DNA of 64,000 nucleotides from Paenibacillus ihumii (GCF_001403875.1 NZ_LN884299.1:682001-746000), one strand, 5' to 3'; counted from the first letter of the stretch, positions 52,551-62,367 are shown. Notes: generated by a model from the sequence alone, not told the origin. A program made the numbers and translations.

Positions 52551-55325
52551 TCAGTTATTCAAATCATCAAACATCGAGCCCGCCACGGTTACCTTAATGG
52601 AATCTATGTCATCAACCCCTTGTAATTGCTTGAGATCCTTGTAAGCATGATTCCCTTGCGTCATATCGACCGTGTCAAACCAGGCCTTCACGTAGTAAGT
52701 CCCATTTGGCATGCTTGCATGGGTGTACAGCGGTGTATTGCCCGGGTTAACAACGATGGTAATAGTAGAGGTTTCCGTAATCTTGTACATATGCTGTCCG
52801 GCTTTCACGTATTCACGGTAGGCGTAGTTCGTGTTGCTTCCCGCAGTATACGATTCGCTGTAGCCTTCAAGCACCATCTTCCAGAACGGGTGCGAGTCGC
52901 CGCCGCGCTTGTCCGTGTGCTTGATTTCTTCTACTTTTTTCTTGTAACGGGATGGATCCTTACTTCGATCCAGCACGCTGATCAGTGGGGTCGAGTCCAC
53001 CGACTTGTTGTTTTTCAGGGATATAGTTCCGGGCTTCCGCTCGAACCCGCCGCCTTTTTCTTTAAGCTCCTCGTTTCTGATGTTAACAGCAACCTTCTGA
53101 TTGTTAATGAACATCAGGTCGGTCTCATACCGGAAGGAATTCATAAGTCCGTTCACCAGATCTTTATGATCGTCCGTCATGTCCTTCGGCTGCTTATCTT
53201 TGAATACCTCCGTTTTAACGGTAAACGTGTAGCTGCCCGCAGGGTTGAAGTAGTATCCCGACTTGATCGGATAATCGTACTTCTGAAGCTCCTTATCGGT
53301 GGCGAATACCGCCTTGTCGAAGAGCTTCTTGTTGTTATTTCGCTTAGCAGCGGCATTTCTGGCTTGGGCATATTCATTGCTCATGGAGCTTTCAATATTC
53401 CATTTCACGCTTCCGCTGGCTTGTTGAATGAACGTCCTTTTATACTGACCAGGCACTTGTGTCCAATCATCTTTCTTCCCGCTCTCATCCTGATGGTGCA
53501 TCCAGCGAATGACGTCGTAGTGATAGGGTTCATTCTCCCAAAATAGCTTCTTGGCAAGAGAATCCGTATGATTCTCTTCAATTTCGTTACGATACTCACG
53601 CTTTGGAACATCCTTCATTCCGTTGTAGACGTACATATCATAGACCTTCGTAATGGTATCCGATGTAAAATCGGCCGTTGCGGTTCCTTCCCGGGTTTCC
53701 GATTTAGTCTCACACGTTCTATCTTCGCCTTCACCGGAGCATACCTGCCAGGAGTGCGTGTATTTGTACTTTCTGCTTATGGAGCCTTCATAGTGAATCT
53801 GGCCTGTCTTGGAAAGCGGGATTCCGGGTTTGTCCAAATTGAGCCATCGCTCCCCTAGCGGATTATCCCCGTAATCCTCTCTTTTGATCGTATAAGTGAC
53901 CACCGGCGTGCGGTATACAATCGTACTGTTTATGTTGACATCCGGATTATTATGAACCTTGAAGTCCCTCAGTAATTCCGGTGACTGGTTGATTACGTTA
54001 AGTCTACCTACTGCATTCTCATTCTCTGCCCACCTCGCATCGGGCAAATCAGGCAATTCCAATTTTGCGGAACTGCTCGGAAGGTCAAGCTTGACCTTCT
54101 TCGTTAGCATGTCATAAGGCAGCTGCTGCGGGATGCTCAATTTAATATCTGAGCTGATCACGTTGTTATCCAGTATCACCTCTTCAGGCTGCTTACCGTC
54201 CTCATTAATCTTGAACTGAATCCGTACATCGCTTTCCGGCATCGTAAAAGAGACGTTCAGACGTCTTTTCTCGGTTTTGGAAATTCCGATGGATCCTGAT
54301 TCAGCGGCCACCCCGCCTCCGTATGTCAGTTGATTTTCCGCCACCGTCAGAGGGAGCCCATCGCTTTTGCGGGTAACACTCCACGAAAACTTGGCGGTTT
54401 CCCGCTTAGGGAACGTAGACCTTAGCCATACAGAAACATAGACTTCATCTCCAGCCATAGCCTCGGACGGCAGGTCCACAAACTCTGCAGAGATATCACT
54501 AGGCTCAGTCTCTATAAATGCAGCGATCGGCACGTCCATATATGTACCCTTGGTTAAGTACACTCTCCCAGATCCCTGGGAGAGATACGTTGGCGGCTGG
54601 ATCACGTGCACGTATTTAATCCAGCCTCCTTTGGGGGCGGTGCCCCTGTCGTAAACCTTGCTGTCTTCGTACTTTTTATTCTGATTGTTGTACATGAGGT
54701 TCTCGCCGTAAAGCTGATTAGCGTATTCTTCATTCAGCGCCTCGATGATTTTGCTTTCGAAGGTTGTATCTGGTAGGTATTCTAGTAGTTTGTCGGGGAG
54801 TTCACGATTAAAGTTATTGGGAAAATCGTTGAATGTTTCATTTACATCCCTTGATCTCCAAGGGTACGGAATCAATGAAAAATTCTGAATCTTGGTACCG
54901 CTCCAGCCCGCGTCCCATGGGAAGCCATCTGTTGATACTGGGTCACCAAAGACATTATAACCTGAGTATCTTTGCATGGTTTTTCCCTTGTGTGTAATCG
55001 TGGTGCCATGACTTGTGCCATATACAATGTCGAAACCTTTAAATTCCTTAGGCTTTCTAATTGCCTCATCAATTTGTTGCTGCACTAATGTTGTATTAAA
55101 CGTTCTCCCCTTTGATTTTTGTGGATAGAAGTTTTTCTCCCCATATAATTCTTCCATATCCTGATTAGCTCGTTTCAATACCTCTTCAGGAGTAAGTGTC
55201 TTTAAATACTCCTCTAAAGTTAACTTAGTCTCGGTTTCATCTTCTGGTTCAGCGAATATACTGACTTGCGGTACAAGACCGCAGATGAATACAGCCAGAA
55301 ATAAAGAAGCTATAAGTTTCCTCAT
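52551..55325 (-). CDS. Large secreted beta-rich protein of the toxin locus
   Basis: A 924-residue protein with a clear signal peptide (MRKLIASLFLAVFICGLVPQ, cleavage after about IFA). The first 110 mature residues are conserved in the truncated copy at 63129-63491 (LEEYLKTLTPEEVLKRANQD, GFDIVYGTSHGTTITHKGK). Residues 280-400 resemble an Ig/CARDB-like sandwich (SEAMAGDEVYVSVWLRST). The rest has many strands, one Cys pair (QVCSGEGEDRTCET) and no membrane anchor or sorting signal. No family is recognised. It always lies between a copper-amine-oxidase-N-like gene and a toxin, so a role in toxin display or delivery at the wall is possible but unproven. Confidence 0.75.
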   Translation of the reverse strand: MRKLIASLFLAVFICGLVPQVSIFAEPEDETETKLTLEEYLKTLTPEEVLKRANQDMEELYGEKNFYPQKSKGRTFNTTLVQQQIDEAIRKPKEFKGFDIVYGTSHGTTITHKGKTMQRYSGYNVFGDPVSTDGFPWDAGWSGTKIQNFSLIPYPWRSRDVNETFNDFPNNFNRELPDKLLEYLPDTTFESKIIEALNEEYANQLYGENLMYNNQNKKYEDSKVYDRGTAPKGGWIKYVHVIQPPTYLSQGSGRVYLTKGTYMDVPIAAFIETEPSDISAEFVDLPSEAMAGDEVYVSVWLRSTFPKRETAKFSWSVTRKSDGLPLTVAENQLTYGGGVAAESGSIGISKTEKRRLNVSFTMPESDVRIQFKINEDGKQPEEVILDNNVISSDIKLSIPQQLPYDMLTKKVKLDLPSSSAKLELPDLPDARWAENENAVGRLNVINQSPELLRDFKVHNNPDVNINSTIVYRTPVVTYTIKREDYGDNPLGERWLNLDKPGIPLSKTGQIHYEGSISRKYKYTHSWQVCSGEGEDRTCETKSETREGTATADFTSDTITKVYDMYVYNGMKDVPKREYRNEIEENHTDSLAKKLFWENEPYHYDVIRWMHHQDESGKKDDWTQVPGQYKRTFIQQASGSVKWNIESSMSNEYAQARNAAAKRNNNKKLFDKAVFATDKELQKYDYPIKSGYYFNPAGSYTFTVKTEVFKDKQPKDMTDDHKDLVNGLMNSFRYETDLMFINNQKVAVNIRNEELKEKGGGFERKPGTISLKNNKSVDSTPLISVLDRSKDPSRYKKKVEEIKHTDKRGGDSHPFWKMVLEGYSESYTAGSNTNYAYREYVKAGQHMYKITETSTITIVVNPGNTPLYTHASMPNGTYYVKAWFDTVDMTQGNHAYKDLKQLQGVDDIDSIKVTVAGSMFDDLNN

Positions 55326-55336
55326 TCAACTTTCAC

Positions 55337-56224
55337 CTACTTATACCGAACTGATACAATTATATCGTCCCAGTAGCTTGACACTACTACAATTCTATAT
55401 GTATCATCACTGAATTCCTTTGACTCTAGCTCATCTTCCCTTTTGGTTTTTTGTTTCACATATTTTATGGTACTATCTACTGTTTTTGAGTCAATCTTTT
55501 GGAGTAAGATTTCCTCCAGATCTTTGACCTGTTGATTATAATCCTCATTTCCCCTGCTAAATTTGACTTGGGGTTTTATAATGATAATTTCTTTCCCGTC
55601 CCCTTTTTCAAAGTGACCATTTACAGCTAATCCAGATTTGTAGGAGCCATAGTAACTAAACCCTTCAGTCTCTTTCTTTTCAGTCTCCCCCTCTATACTT
55701 CTCGAGGCTTTCCATTCGTCCCAAGGATCTTTGGGGGTGGTCGTTCCTTTTGAGGTTTCAGGTTGCTCCGCTGCAAGTCCTGTCAGAATCTCCACGCTAT
55801 ATAGGTCTGGATGCCACGTTACCTTGGCACCAAGTGCCTCGCTGACAAAACGCAAGGGGACAAAAGCTCTGTTCTGTTTTTCCTGGGCAACCGTGTCCAT
55901 TTGTTTGGTTTGACCATTTACGGTGAACGCCTTTTTTCCTAGAGTTAGGACAATTGTGTCTTCCCCCATTTGTACAGTGACTTGCTTACTATGGCTGCTC
56001 CAGCGAACTTCAGCTCCAAGCGCTTCACTTACAAATCTGACAGGCACCTGGACCCGGTTGCTCTTATCCATGAACGGCTTCGCATCCGGAAAAGATATCA
56101 AGTTCCCATTGACCTCTACAACAATTGACCCCTTCGCCGCCGAAGACCATGCGGGTGCGATTGTCAGAGCTAGTACCATAGTCAGGAGCAATACCCCTAG
56201 CTTCTTAATTCTCTTGTAATTCAT
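55337..56224 (-). CDS. Secreted protein with copper-amine-oxidase-N-like repeats
   Basis: About 295 residues. It starts at ATG 56224 with GGGAGA before it and a signal peptide (KKLGVLLLTMVLALTIAPAW). Residues 28-150 are a copper amine oxidase N-terminal-like domain with two repeats of VPVRFVSEALGAEVRW/VPLRFVSEALGAKVTW; in Paenibacillus and clostridia this domain is a wall-associated module, not an oxidase. Residues 170-295 are polar and unique (YNQQVKDLEEILLQKI, DDIIVSVRYK). Eleven bases separate it from the large secreted protein. A near-copy begins at the right edge of the window. Confidence 0.82.
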   Translation of the reverse strand: MNYKRIKKLGVLLLTMVLALTIAPAWSSAAKGSIVVEVNGNLISFPDAKPFMDKSNRVQVPVRFVSEALGAEVRWSSHSKQVTVQMGEDTIVLTLGKKAFTVNGQTKQMDTVAQEKQNRAFVPLRFVSEALGAKVTWHPDLYSVEILTGLAAEQPETSKGTTTPKDPWDEWKASRSIEGETEKKETEGFSYYGSYKSGLAVNGHFEKGDGKEIIIIKPQVKFSRGNEDYNQQVKDLEEILLQKIDSKTVDSTIKYVKQKTKREDELESKEFSDDTYRIVVVSSYWDDIIVSVRYK

Positions 56225-56556
56225 TATTTTATCTCCCTTTTTATGTATTAGTAGAAGGCGTTCCCTATCTCCTTCTATCTGGAAGTTTACTAGATTGAAC
56301 CATTTCATACAATAACTATGAGTCCATTGTCGCACCTTATATAGTCTCATTGAATTATCAAACCACTTCTATATACCTAGTCAAACTCGCCCTTTCCCTA
56401 AAATCTTTTGAGCCTATGGGTTATCTGATTACTCTCCCGAGCTATTGCGAGCCCCGTCAGCTGGCAGAACCCATTTCACGTCCAGCTCTATAATTACTCC
56501 TTCAATTTCTCTATCCGACAGGGCTGTCGCGGTAAAGACCTATACAAAAAGAAAAT

Positions 56557-56574
56557 CCCCGCATAACTGCGGGG
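56557..56574 (-). terminator. Terminator downstream of the DUF6544 pseudogene
   Basis: CCCCGCA-GTTA-TGCGGGG on the minus strand, followed by ATTTTCTTTTTG. It probably ended the MarR/DUF6544 transcript before the tetR fragment was inserted between. 56225-56540 holds the unassigned promoter region of the secreted-protein gene. Confidence 0.8.
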
Positions 56575-56649
56575 GCTAGATTAGCCACACAACGGCTAAC
56601 TGTATGTTCTTATGAATCCCGTTTAAATTATTGAAGATACTCCAAATAG

Positions 56650-56871
56650 AGATCCTTCATACCTTGGACGCTTCCTCCTGCCAGGTTAGATTCACGAAGA
56701 CGCAGCCGGATCTGATATGCAGCGCTTCGCTATGAGATCGAGCAGCGGCCCCTGTACGAATCGGTGGTTAACGCCCTCCTCAAGCTCTATGTCGAGGGCT
56801 TTAAGGGCTCGGGCCGTTACGACCAGGCTAAAGATATTATGACCATGATCTGTAGATATATGAAACTTTAG
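56650..56871 (+). pseudogene. 3-prime fragment of a second tetR gene
   Basis: This stretch aligns with the last 220 bases of the TetR gene at 47126-48001, with most bases identical (for example GACCAGGCTAAAGATATTAT in both). It has an extra insertion near 56708 that breaks the frame and ends ATGAAACTTTAG instead of ATGAAGCAATAG. No 5-prime part is present, so it is the stub of a paralogous regulator left by deletion. Confidence 0.9.
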
Positions 56872-56898
56872 ATTATGATAATTCTTTCGCAGAGACAG

Positions 56899-56939
56899 AA
56901 GCCCCTGCTCTCCTATGAGCACAGGGGCTTGCTTTTTTT
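56899..56939 (+). terminator. Terminator after the tetR fragment
   Basis: AAGCCCCTG-CTC and GAGCACAGGGGCTT pair with one bulge, followed by GCTTTTTTT. It belonged to the lost tetR paralogue. Confidence 0.85.
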
Positions 56940-57007
56940 GAATGTCGAACACCATCTCTAAGCCATACGAACTGAAATTCGTCAAAAATAACCTCAATAG
57001 CTAAGTA

Positions 57008-57864
57008 TCATCCCAAAGGATAAAGCTCTATCGTAAAATTGTTCCCATCAAAATAAACGAGGTCGCCGTGATCGTAATTCCATACGACTTGCAAATGAGT
57101 CGGCTGCTTGATTCCATCGATCGTCTTGTAATCCTTAAATAAAACTGACCAGGCCACCTGTTGAACAGTGCCATCAGCAGATATGGCCGACCTGTCCTCC
57201 GTCATGAAGGTTAGCGGCTGCCCGCTATCGCTGAAGGTAAATATCCCTCTGGCCGATAGGCCTTTATAGGTAATCGTCGCTTTGGCCTGTGCAGCATCCA
57301 CGGCTTCCCAGGTGATGTAGTCCTGCAAGGCTGCATTAGGCATAACCAGGGACTCTGAGAGGAACGTAACCAGACAAGCTTGGTTCATAGCCTCTCCTGT
57401 CTGTTGGAATAGGGGGATGATTTTGCCGAGGATTCCCTTCATGCTGCCATGACCAGCAACATACGAATCAAACCCTTCGAACGGGATGCCGTACATAGAC
57501 GTATCAATATAAGCAACCTTACAGGCTCGTGAACGAAATTGTACTGCGTGTAATCGATTCGGATCGGCGGCTTATCCGGCGACAGGATGAAATCTACGTC
57601 TTTAAACGTAGCTTTCATGTAGGACATTTTCGGAGTGCCGATATATCCGCTGTATTCGAAATATCGTCTGACAGGCCCCGGTAATTCCTTGATATCGTCC
57701 AACGTAAAAATATCATCCGAAGCTGAGCTAGCTGGGGGGGCAGTAAACTTGATCTGCTCTGTAACGCTCTTCGCGAATTTCGTTCTAGTGGCGGAATAAG
57801 GCAAGTTAAAAAAGACAACGATCCCTGCTGCTATAACCGCGAGCGTCACTATGATCATCCACAT
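57008..57864 (-). pseudogene. DUF6544-like membrane protein with one frameshift
   Basis: The first half (from ATG 57864) has an N-terminal membrane helix (MIIVTLAVIAAGIVVFFNLP) and reads to YNFVHEPVR near 57513. There one T is missing in GTAAGGTTGCTTAT; the continuation AYIDTSMYGIPFEGFDSYVA reads in the next frame to 57008. Together the halves make about 285 residues of the DUF6544/DUF6920 type, of unknown function. It follows a MarR-type gene by eight bases, the usual partner. One base would restore it, so a sequencing error is possible. Confidence 0.75.
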
Positions 57865-57872
57865 GAATCTTT

Positions 57873-58244
57873 TTACCCCCTCTCCTTCTCATCCATCGCA
57901 TTCTCCATTCTATGCACATTGTCAGCCAGTTTGATTATTCCTTCGTACAGCCCGTCCGTCAGCTTGTGATCGAATGTGTCGAATAAACTAGACATGAATG
58001 CTTCCTCCTTGCCGCTTCTGTTCTGAAAATAAGCGATACATTTCGGGGTGAGGTGAATTCGGACGATTCTCGCATCCCTCTCGTCCTTCTTTAGCGCCAC
58101 GAAGCCCTGCTTCTCTAGCAGGGAGGCCATTTTCTTCACATTTTGCCGGGGGTTCCCGGTCACCTTGGCCACTTCGCTGATAGTTGGAGCCGGCTGTTCA
58201 AGCTTCGAGATCACAGCGATGAACAGCCACTGCTTCAGCGTCAT
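57873..58244 (-). pseudogene. MarR-family regulator lacking its start
   Basis: Residues from MTLKQWLFIAVISKLEQPAP carry a MarR winged helix (TISEVAKVTGNPRQNVKKMA, DERDARIVRIHLTPK). Clear MarR-like sequence continues upstream in frame (NPCTVLRFLANRLQALGDKL, to about 58335) but no ATG, GTG or TTG is found before an in-frame TGA. At that point the DNA turns into a decayed immunity gene, so the 5-prime end was replaced. Translation from the internal ATG 58244 would yield 123 residues lacking the first dimerisation helix. Confidence 0.75.
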
Positions 58245-58369
58245 ATTCTCATCCAGCTTGTCGCCTAACGCCTGCAGCCGGTTCGCCAGAAATCTTAATA
58301 CGGTACACGGGTTATATATGTTATTGGTTGAATGTTGGGTACAACGTTCTCAATGATGCAATCTTATTA

Positions 58370-58857
58370 ATTTCATATTGATAATTACATTTTCCTTTAA
58401 AATAAGTCTCCATGCATTGAAAAAACTCATCTGCACCGTTTAATAATGTTTCAATTAATTCATTTTGGGGAAGTACATCTTTTAGATGGTTATTAGAATC
58501 TAGTTCGTACAGTACTGTATTTCCAGATAATGATTTTAAACTTAGTTTTACTGGTTGGTCAGGAAAGTACGTTTCCCATACCCAGTATTCAGCATGTCAT
58601 CTAGAACATTTAGAATGTATGCCCATAATTGATCAACTAAATCCCATAGAGTAGCGTCAAGTAGTGTCGTTCAAAATACTTTAATGTATTGCTCCACTCA
58701 AATAATCAAAATCTAGTGAATTTTCGAGATTCAACATCGCATGAGTGTTATTAATCTGAACCAAATAATCTTGGAAATTAGATTGCAAAAGTGATAAGTC
58801 GTTAATTTTTCCGTCTGGTAAATTGACAAAGGTATTTACATAAAACAATTTGCTCAC
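58370..58857 (-). pseudogene. Decayed immunity gene
   Basis: From GTG 58857 the reading is VSKLFYVNTFVNLPDGKIND then NFQDYLVQINNTHAML and SLDFDYLSGAI, followed by frameshifts (YILNVLDDMLN), then YWVWETYFPDQPVKLSLKSL and LLNGADEFFQCMETYFKGK. About 165 residues with at least three frame breaks. The GTG overlaps the toxin-remnant stop by four bases (GTGA), the signature of a toxin/immunity pair. Family not recognised. Confidence 0.65.
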
Positions 58858-59215
58858 CTACTATTCAGGATAAATTGACCAACTCTGCCTTTGTTAAAAT
58901 CAACTTTATAATCAGGCCCCACAACAACCTTTACTTTACCTCTCCCCCTGGATGATAGAACACAGACCTACCGCCATTTTTCCATATTGCTAGCAGAGCC
59001 TAATGTACACTTTCGTCCATCCATCTCCAAGGATCTTTCCAACTTCATCAGCAGAGTTACCCGTCCCCTAAGTTTTAGAAATAGAGAAGGAGCCATCCCT
59101 GTTTGTTGAACCTTTAGGGAAGCCCCTTTCAATTAAACGAACGTTACACAAATTATTCGCAGATCCATAGATTACATACTCGCTTAAAATTTATTTCTGA
59201 TGCATCAATATTTCT
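58854..59215 (-). pseudogene. Decayed toxin C-terminal module
   Basis: Readable pieces on the minus strand are ERGFPKGSTNRDGSFSISK, then GTGNSADEVGKILGDGWTKV, and finally EVKVVVGPDYKVDFNKG and GRVGQFILNSR ending at TGA 58854-58856. Stops and frameshifts separate them and no start is left. It lies just behind the immunity gene of the active toxin, exactly where spare cassettes accumulate. The toxin type cannot be named. Confidence 0.6.
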
Positions 59216-59217
59216 CA

Positions 59218-59694
59218 TTAGATATTGGACAAATTCTTTTCAATATAGGGATGACATAATAAATCTATTAGTTTTTTCGTTAGATATTTTTTTTGATATT
59301 GATCCAAGTCATTATTAATTATTAAAATATCACCACTTTTTCTAAATAATTGATCAGTACCATTTTCCAAAAAGAACATATCTCCTTTAATTTCCCTCAT
59401 AAGTATACCAATAGCTTTAAATAAAACTTCCAGTCCTTCATAAAATGTTTTTCCATACAGTTGTATCCTCAACTCTGTATCAATATCCATTCCATAGTCT
59501 TCTCTTAAAAAGTCAATACCAGAAATATCATTTGTTTCAATTGATATAGAAAAAAATATACAACTAATCCCTGAGTATCCATTGTATTTATATTCTGTTA
59601 CCTGATCGCCCAAGATATCACTAACTATTCTAGATAAAATTTTCTTCATTTCTATATGATCTAAGTTTGAAATTAAGTACAATGCACAATCCAT
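59218..59694 (-). CDS. Probable immunity protein of the CdiA-type toxin
   Basis: A 158-residue protein, AT-rich in codon use (MDCALYLISNLDHIEMKKIL, then REDYGMDIDTELRIQLYGKT and FYEGLEVLFKAIGILMREIK). The DxxTEFRIQL-like centre resembles SitI3-type immunity proteins, but I am not sure of the family. Its ATG lies two bases after the toxin stop. The gene directly follows the toxin, so it most likely blocks its C-terminal tRNase. Confidence 0.7.
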   Translation of the reverse strand: MDCALYLISNLDHIEMKKILSRIVSDILGDQVTEYKYNGYSGISCIFFSISIETNDISGIDFLREDYGMDIDTELRIQLYGKTFYEGLEVLFKAIGILMREIKGDMFFLENGTDQLFRKSGDILIINNDLDQYQKKYLTKKLIDLLCHPYIEKNLSNI

Positions 59695-59696
59695 AC

Positions 59697-62162
59697 CTAG
59701 CGTCCTCCATAAACCCTAATAATTTTCTCATCCTTAACAATTATTAATTCCGATAGATTTTTCAAGTCACCATTTGGATTAGCTTTTCTTATAATTGTTT
59801 CGATAATTTCATCAACCTTTTCAGTAGAAAACCCATCCAAATTCAAAATGATTCTTTGGGCTTGTTCTTTAGTTTTGTTCTTTATTTCATTTATTATGTT
59901 TCGAACATTGGCATTTGGTTTTGGAGCGTAACAATCAAAGACTTTGTTTTCAATTAAAAAGTCTGGATTTTTATTTGGTGTGACTCCAAAACCGTTTCCA
60001 CCATCAATCTCATCTAACATTCGAACTTCGTATCCTTGATTAGCTAGAGTATTAGCAGTTTCATTTTGCTTAGTAATTCCGTATGCATCACCATCTGCAT
60101 AATTACCATATGGCTTTGATCCTTTAGGCAAAGATGGTTCTGTTAATCCACTGTTCCTTCTTGCATAATAAGCATCTTCTAATAGTTCTGTGTATTCTTT
60201 TTGAGTAAGACCTTGTCTTTTCGATGCTTCATCCCAATATTTTTGATATCTTAACGCTTCTTCTGGATCCATCTCATCAATCCAACTTGGGATTTTAGAA
60301 CCACCTTCACCTGTCCCCTCAACGGGACCCATCCTCCCGCCACTCGATCCCGAATCAGGCTTGGGTTTGGAGAACTGCGGCTCCGTCCTCGGCACGTCCA
60401 TATTCCGAATAGGGATTGCAGGGCCATAAGGGGTGGCAAGCTGCCCCCGCGTTTGCGCCGCTTCCTTCACGGTCTTCAAGAGTTCCTTCACGGTCTTGCT
60501 TGAGAATTTAGCTCCTGATTTAGCCGCCTCATATACGAGAATTACCATAGAGAACACCTTCGTCGCGGCTCGTCCATATCTCACGCTCTCTTCATAGGTC
60601 GCTTCTCCGGAAAGAATCTTCGACTGCAGCTCGGAGATATCCTGGAAAGGAACAACGAACTCCTCCGACGCTGCATCGCCGAGCAGCTTCTTAATATCAT
60701 CGATCGTAAGCTCGCCGGCTGCAATCGCTTCACCTATAGCGTAATACCCTGGCACCGTATCTGTCCAGAATCCCAAGCTCGCCGGATTGGAATTGATAGC
60801 GAAGTCGGCCAAATCCTTCGTGTCCTCATACAATTGACTGACGATACCGTCCCCTACGCCTACGATCGTTGTGGCTGTTGTCAACCCGCTGGTGTTCAGG
60901 TTCGGATTGTTGCGTAAGCCATAGTCACTTTCAGCGAATGCTAATTCAAGCAGCCCCTTCGTGATCTTCCCATCTACTTCGAATATCTCTAATCCAAAAT
61001 TATCACGCTTAACCGCCGCCATAGAGCTCGCCGTGTTCGCGATGTGCTGGTAGCCTGCTACGGCGATCAGGAATTCCTGGTTATATTCGCCCGTAATCTC
61101 CCCTTGGTAGATGTTCATGTCCTTTAAATACTGCTGCATGTTCCGGATATCCTCCGCAGGAATCGCCCGATTATACTCATCCAGCAGCGCCTGCATTTCC
61201 CTGCGCCGTTCAGCAGCCTGGCGAACAGCAGCTTCAACAGAATCATACTTCAGTCTTGCCCACTCCCGGTAGAGAGGATTGATCATGCCAGCCGCGATAA
61301 TCATGCGCAGCTCACTCTCCTTAGGCATCGCGGATAGATCCTGCTTCAGCGGATTATATTCGCAGGCACCCAGCGGAGAGCCTTTATAGAACACGGCCAA
61401 GCTGACCCCAGACTTATACCATTCCTCTGCGACGCCGAGCTTCGCTAGCCGTTCCCTTTGCTGCTGGGCGGACCGATGCGCATATCCCATGTACAGCTCA
61501 TTGTTGTAAATCACATATATTTTATAGGCCGCTTGGTTGCGGGCAATTTCCTTAAAGCTTGAGGCGATCGCCTCGAGCTCCTTACGCGCCCACGCCTGCT
61601 CCTCCGCCGTCCCGGTGTCTAAAATTTGCAGAAGCGAGGCGATCCGTTCGTCCTCCTTCACCGGATCTAGGCGCTGTACCAAAGAGGCATCCTGAAGCTC
61701 CAGCAAGCTTCCCTTAATCCATTGCAGCAGCGATGGCCTTGAACCAGCGGTCGAAGCCCCGCCGCCTGGATCAGCGACATTCTGCCTCCCCTTCTCCAAG
61801 AAGCGCTGAAACCAGCTCTGAATCGTTCCCTTAAGCGTAAACGTCGTCGATTTCCTCACGCCGATCGCCCTAGCCGAGTCCTTCTCTGCCTTTATGTATT
61901 CATTTTCCGCAAAACGTAAAGCCTGAACCTTCTTCCTCATCTGCTCGTCAATATGCTCCGCCAGCCTTCCGATTTCCAGCAGCACACTTCTGGCCTCGCG
62001 CGCCGCGGATCGCACATTATACTCGGACGGATCAGAATAATCCGATTCCACATCGCTAATGAGCCGGTTTAGTTCCCTGGACATTCCCGTAATTCCATTC
62101 TCCATCGTACGCTCTAAACGCTCCAGGTCGCGTGCCAAGCCCCCGATTCTGCCGGGATCCAC
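59697..62162 (-). CDS. Polymorphic toxin with CdiA-type tRNase tip
   Basis: An 821-residue modular toxin. Residues 1-95 are a WXG100-like helical hairpin (GGLARDLERLERTMENG). Residues 160-325 are the conserved middle shared with the other two toxins. Residues 335-375 resemble a peptidoglycan-binding motif (MQQYLKDMNIYQGEITGEYN). The pre-toxin part ends in a Gly/Ser hinge near residue 610. The last 130 residues match the CdiA C-terminal tRNase type (NQGYEVRMLDEI, NPDFLIENKVFDCYAP, QAQRIILNLDGFS, KDEKIIRVYGG). GTG 62162 is the best start; the ribosome site is weak (GGAG about 18 bases away). The immunity gene follows at once, and a PH-domain gene and DUF6366 gene precede it. Confidence 0.85.
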   Translation of the reverse strand: MDPGRIGGLARDLERLERTMENGITGMSRELNRLISDVESDYSDPSEYNVRSAAREARSVLLEIGRLAEHIDEQMRKKVQALRFAENEYIKAEKDSARAIGVRKSTTFTLKGTIQSWFQRFLEKGRQNVADPGGGASTAGSRPSLLQWIKGSLLELQDASLVQRLDPVKEDERIASLLQILDTGTAEEQAWARKELEAIASSFKEIARNQAAYKIYVIYNNELYMGYAHRSAQQQRERLAKLGVAEEWYKSGVSLAVFYKGSPLGACEYNPLKQDLSAMPKESELRMIIAAGMINPLYREWARLKYDSVEAAVRQAAERRREMQALLDEYNRAIPAEDIRNMQQYLKDMNIYQGEITGEYNQEFLIAVAGYQHIANTASSMAAVKRDNFGLEIFEVDGKITKGLLELAFAESDYGLRNNPNLNTSGLTTATTIVGVGDGIVSQLYEDTKDLADFAINSNPASLGFWTDTVPGYYAIGEAIAAGELTIDDIKKLLGDAASEEFVVPFQDISELQSKILSGEATYEESVRYGRAATKVFSMVILVYEAAKSGAKFSSKTVKELLKTVKEAAQTRGQLATPYGPAIPIRNMDVPRTEPQFSKPKPDSGSSGGRMGPVEGTGEGGSKIPSWIDEMDPEEALRYQKYWDEASKRQGLTQKEYTELLEDAYYARRNSGLTEPSLPKGSKPYGNYADGDAYGITKQNETANTLANQGYEVRMLDEIDGGNGFGVTPNKNPDFLIENKVFDCYAPKPNANVRNIINEIKNKTKEQAQRIILNLDGFSTEKVDEIIETIIRKANPNGDLKNLSELIIVKDEKIIRVYGGR

Positions 62163-62269
62163 TTTATTCCAAACAGCTCCAACCCCATTTCAGGAAAATA
62201 CTGTTGTGTGACATTTTACCAAAATACCTACTTTTGAGGAATATATCGGAATACCCATGACAAACAAAA

Positions 62270-62295
62270 AAGACACCATAAAAAGTGTCTTTCAT
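62270..62295 (-). terminator. Terminator between the PH-domain gene and the toxin
   Basis: AAAGACAC and GTGTCTTT pair on the minus strand and are followed by TTTTGTTT. The equivalent element occurs at 1149-1175. It suggests the toxin gene has its own promoter in 62163-62269. Confidence 0.7.
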
Positions 62296-62367
62296 CCTAT
62301 CTCTATTAAATTTTCCAACTTTAGGCCTGAAACTATCCATAGTAAGGGAATAAGAATCTCGTACAAA

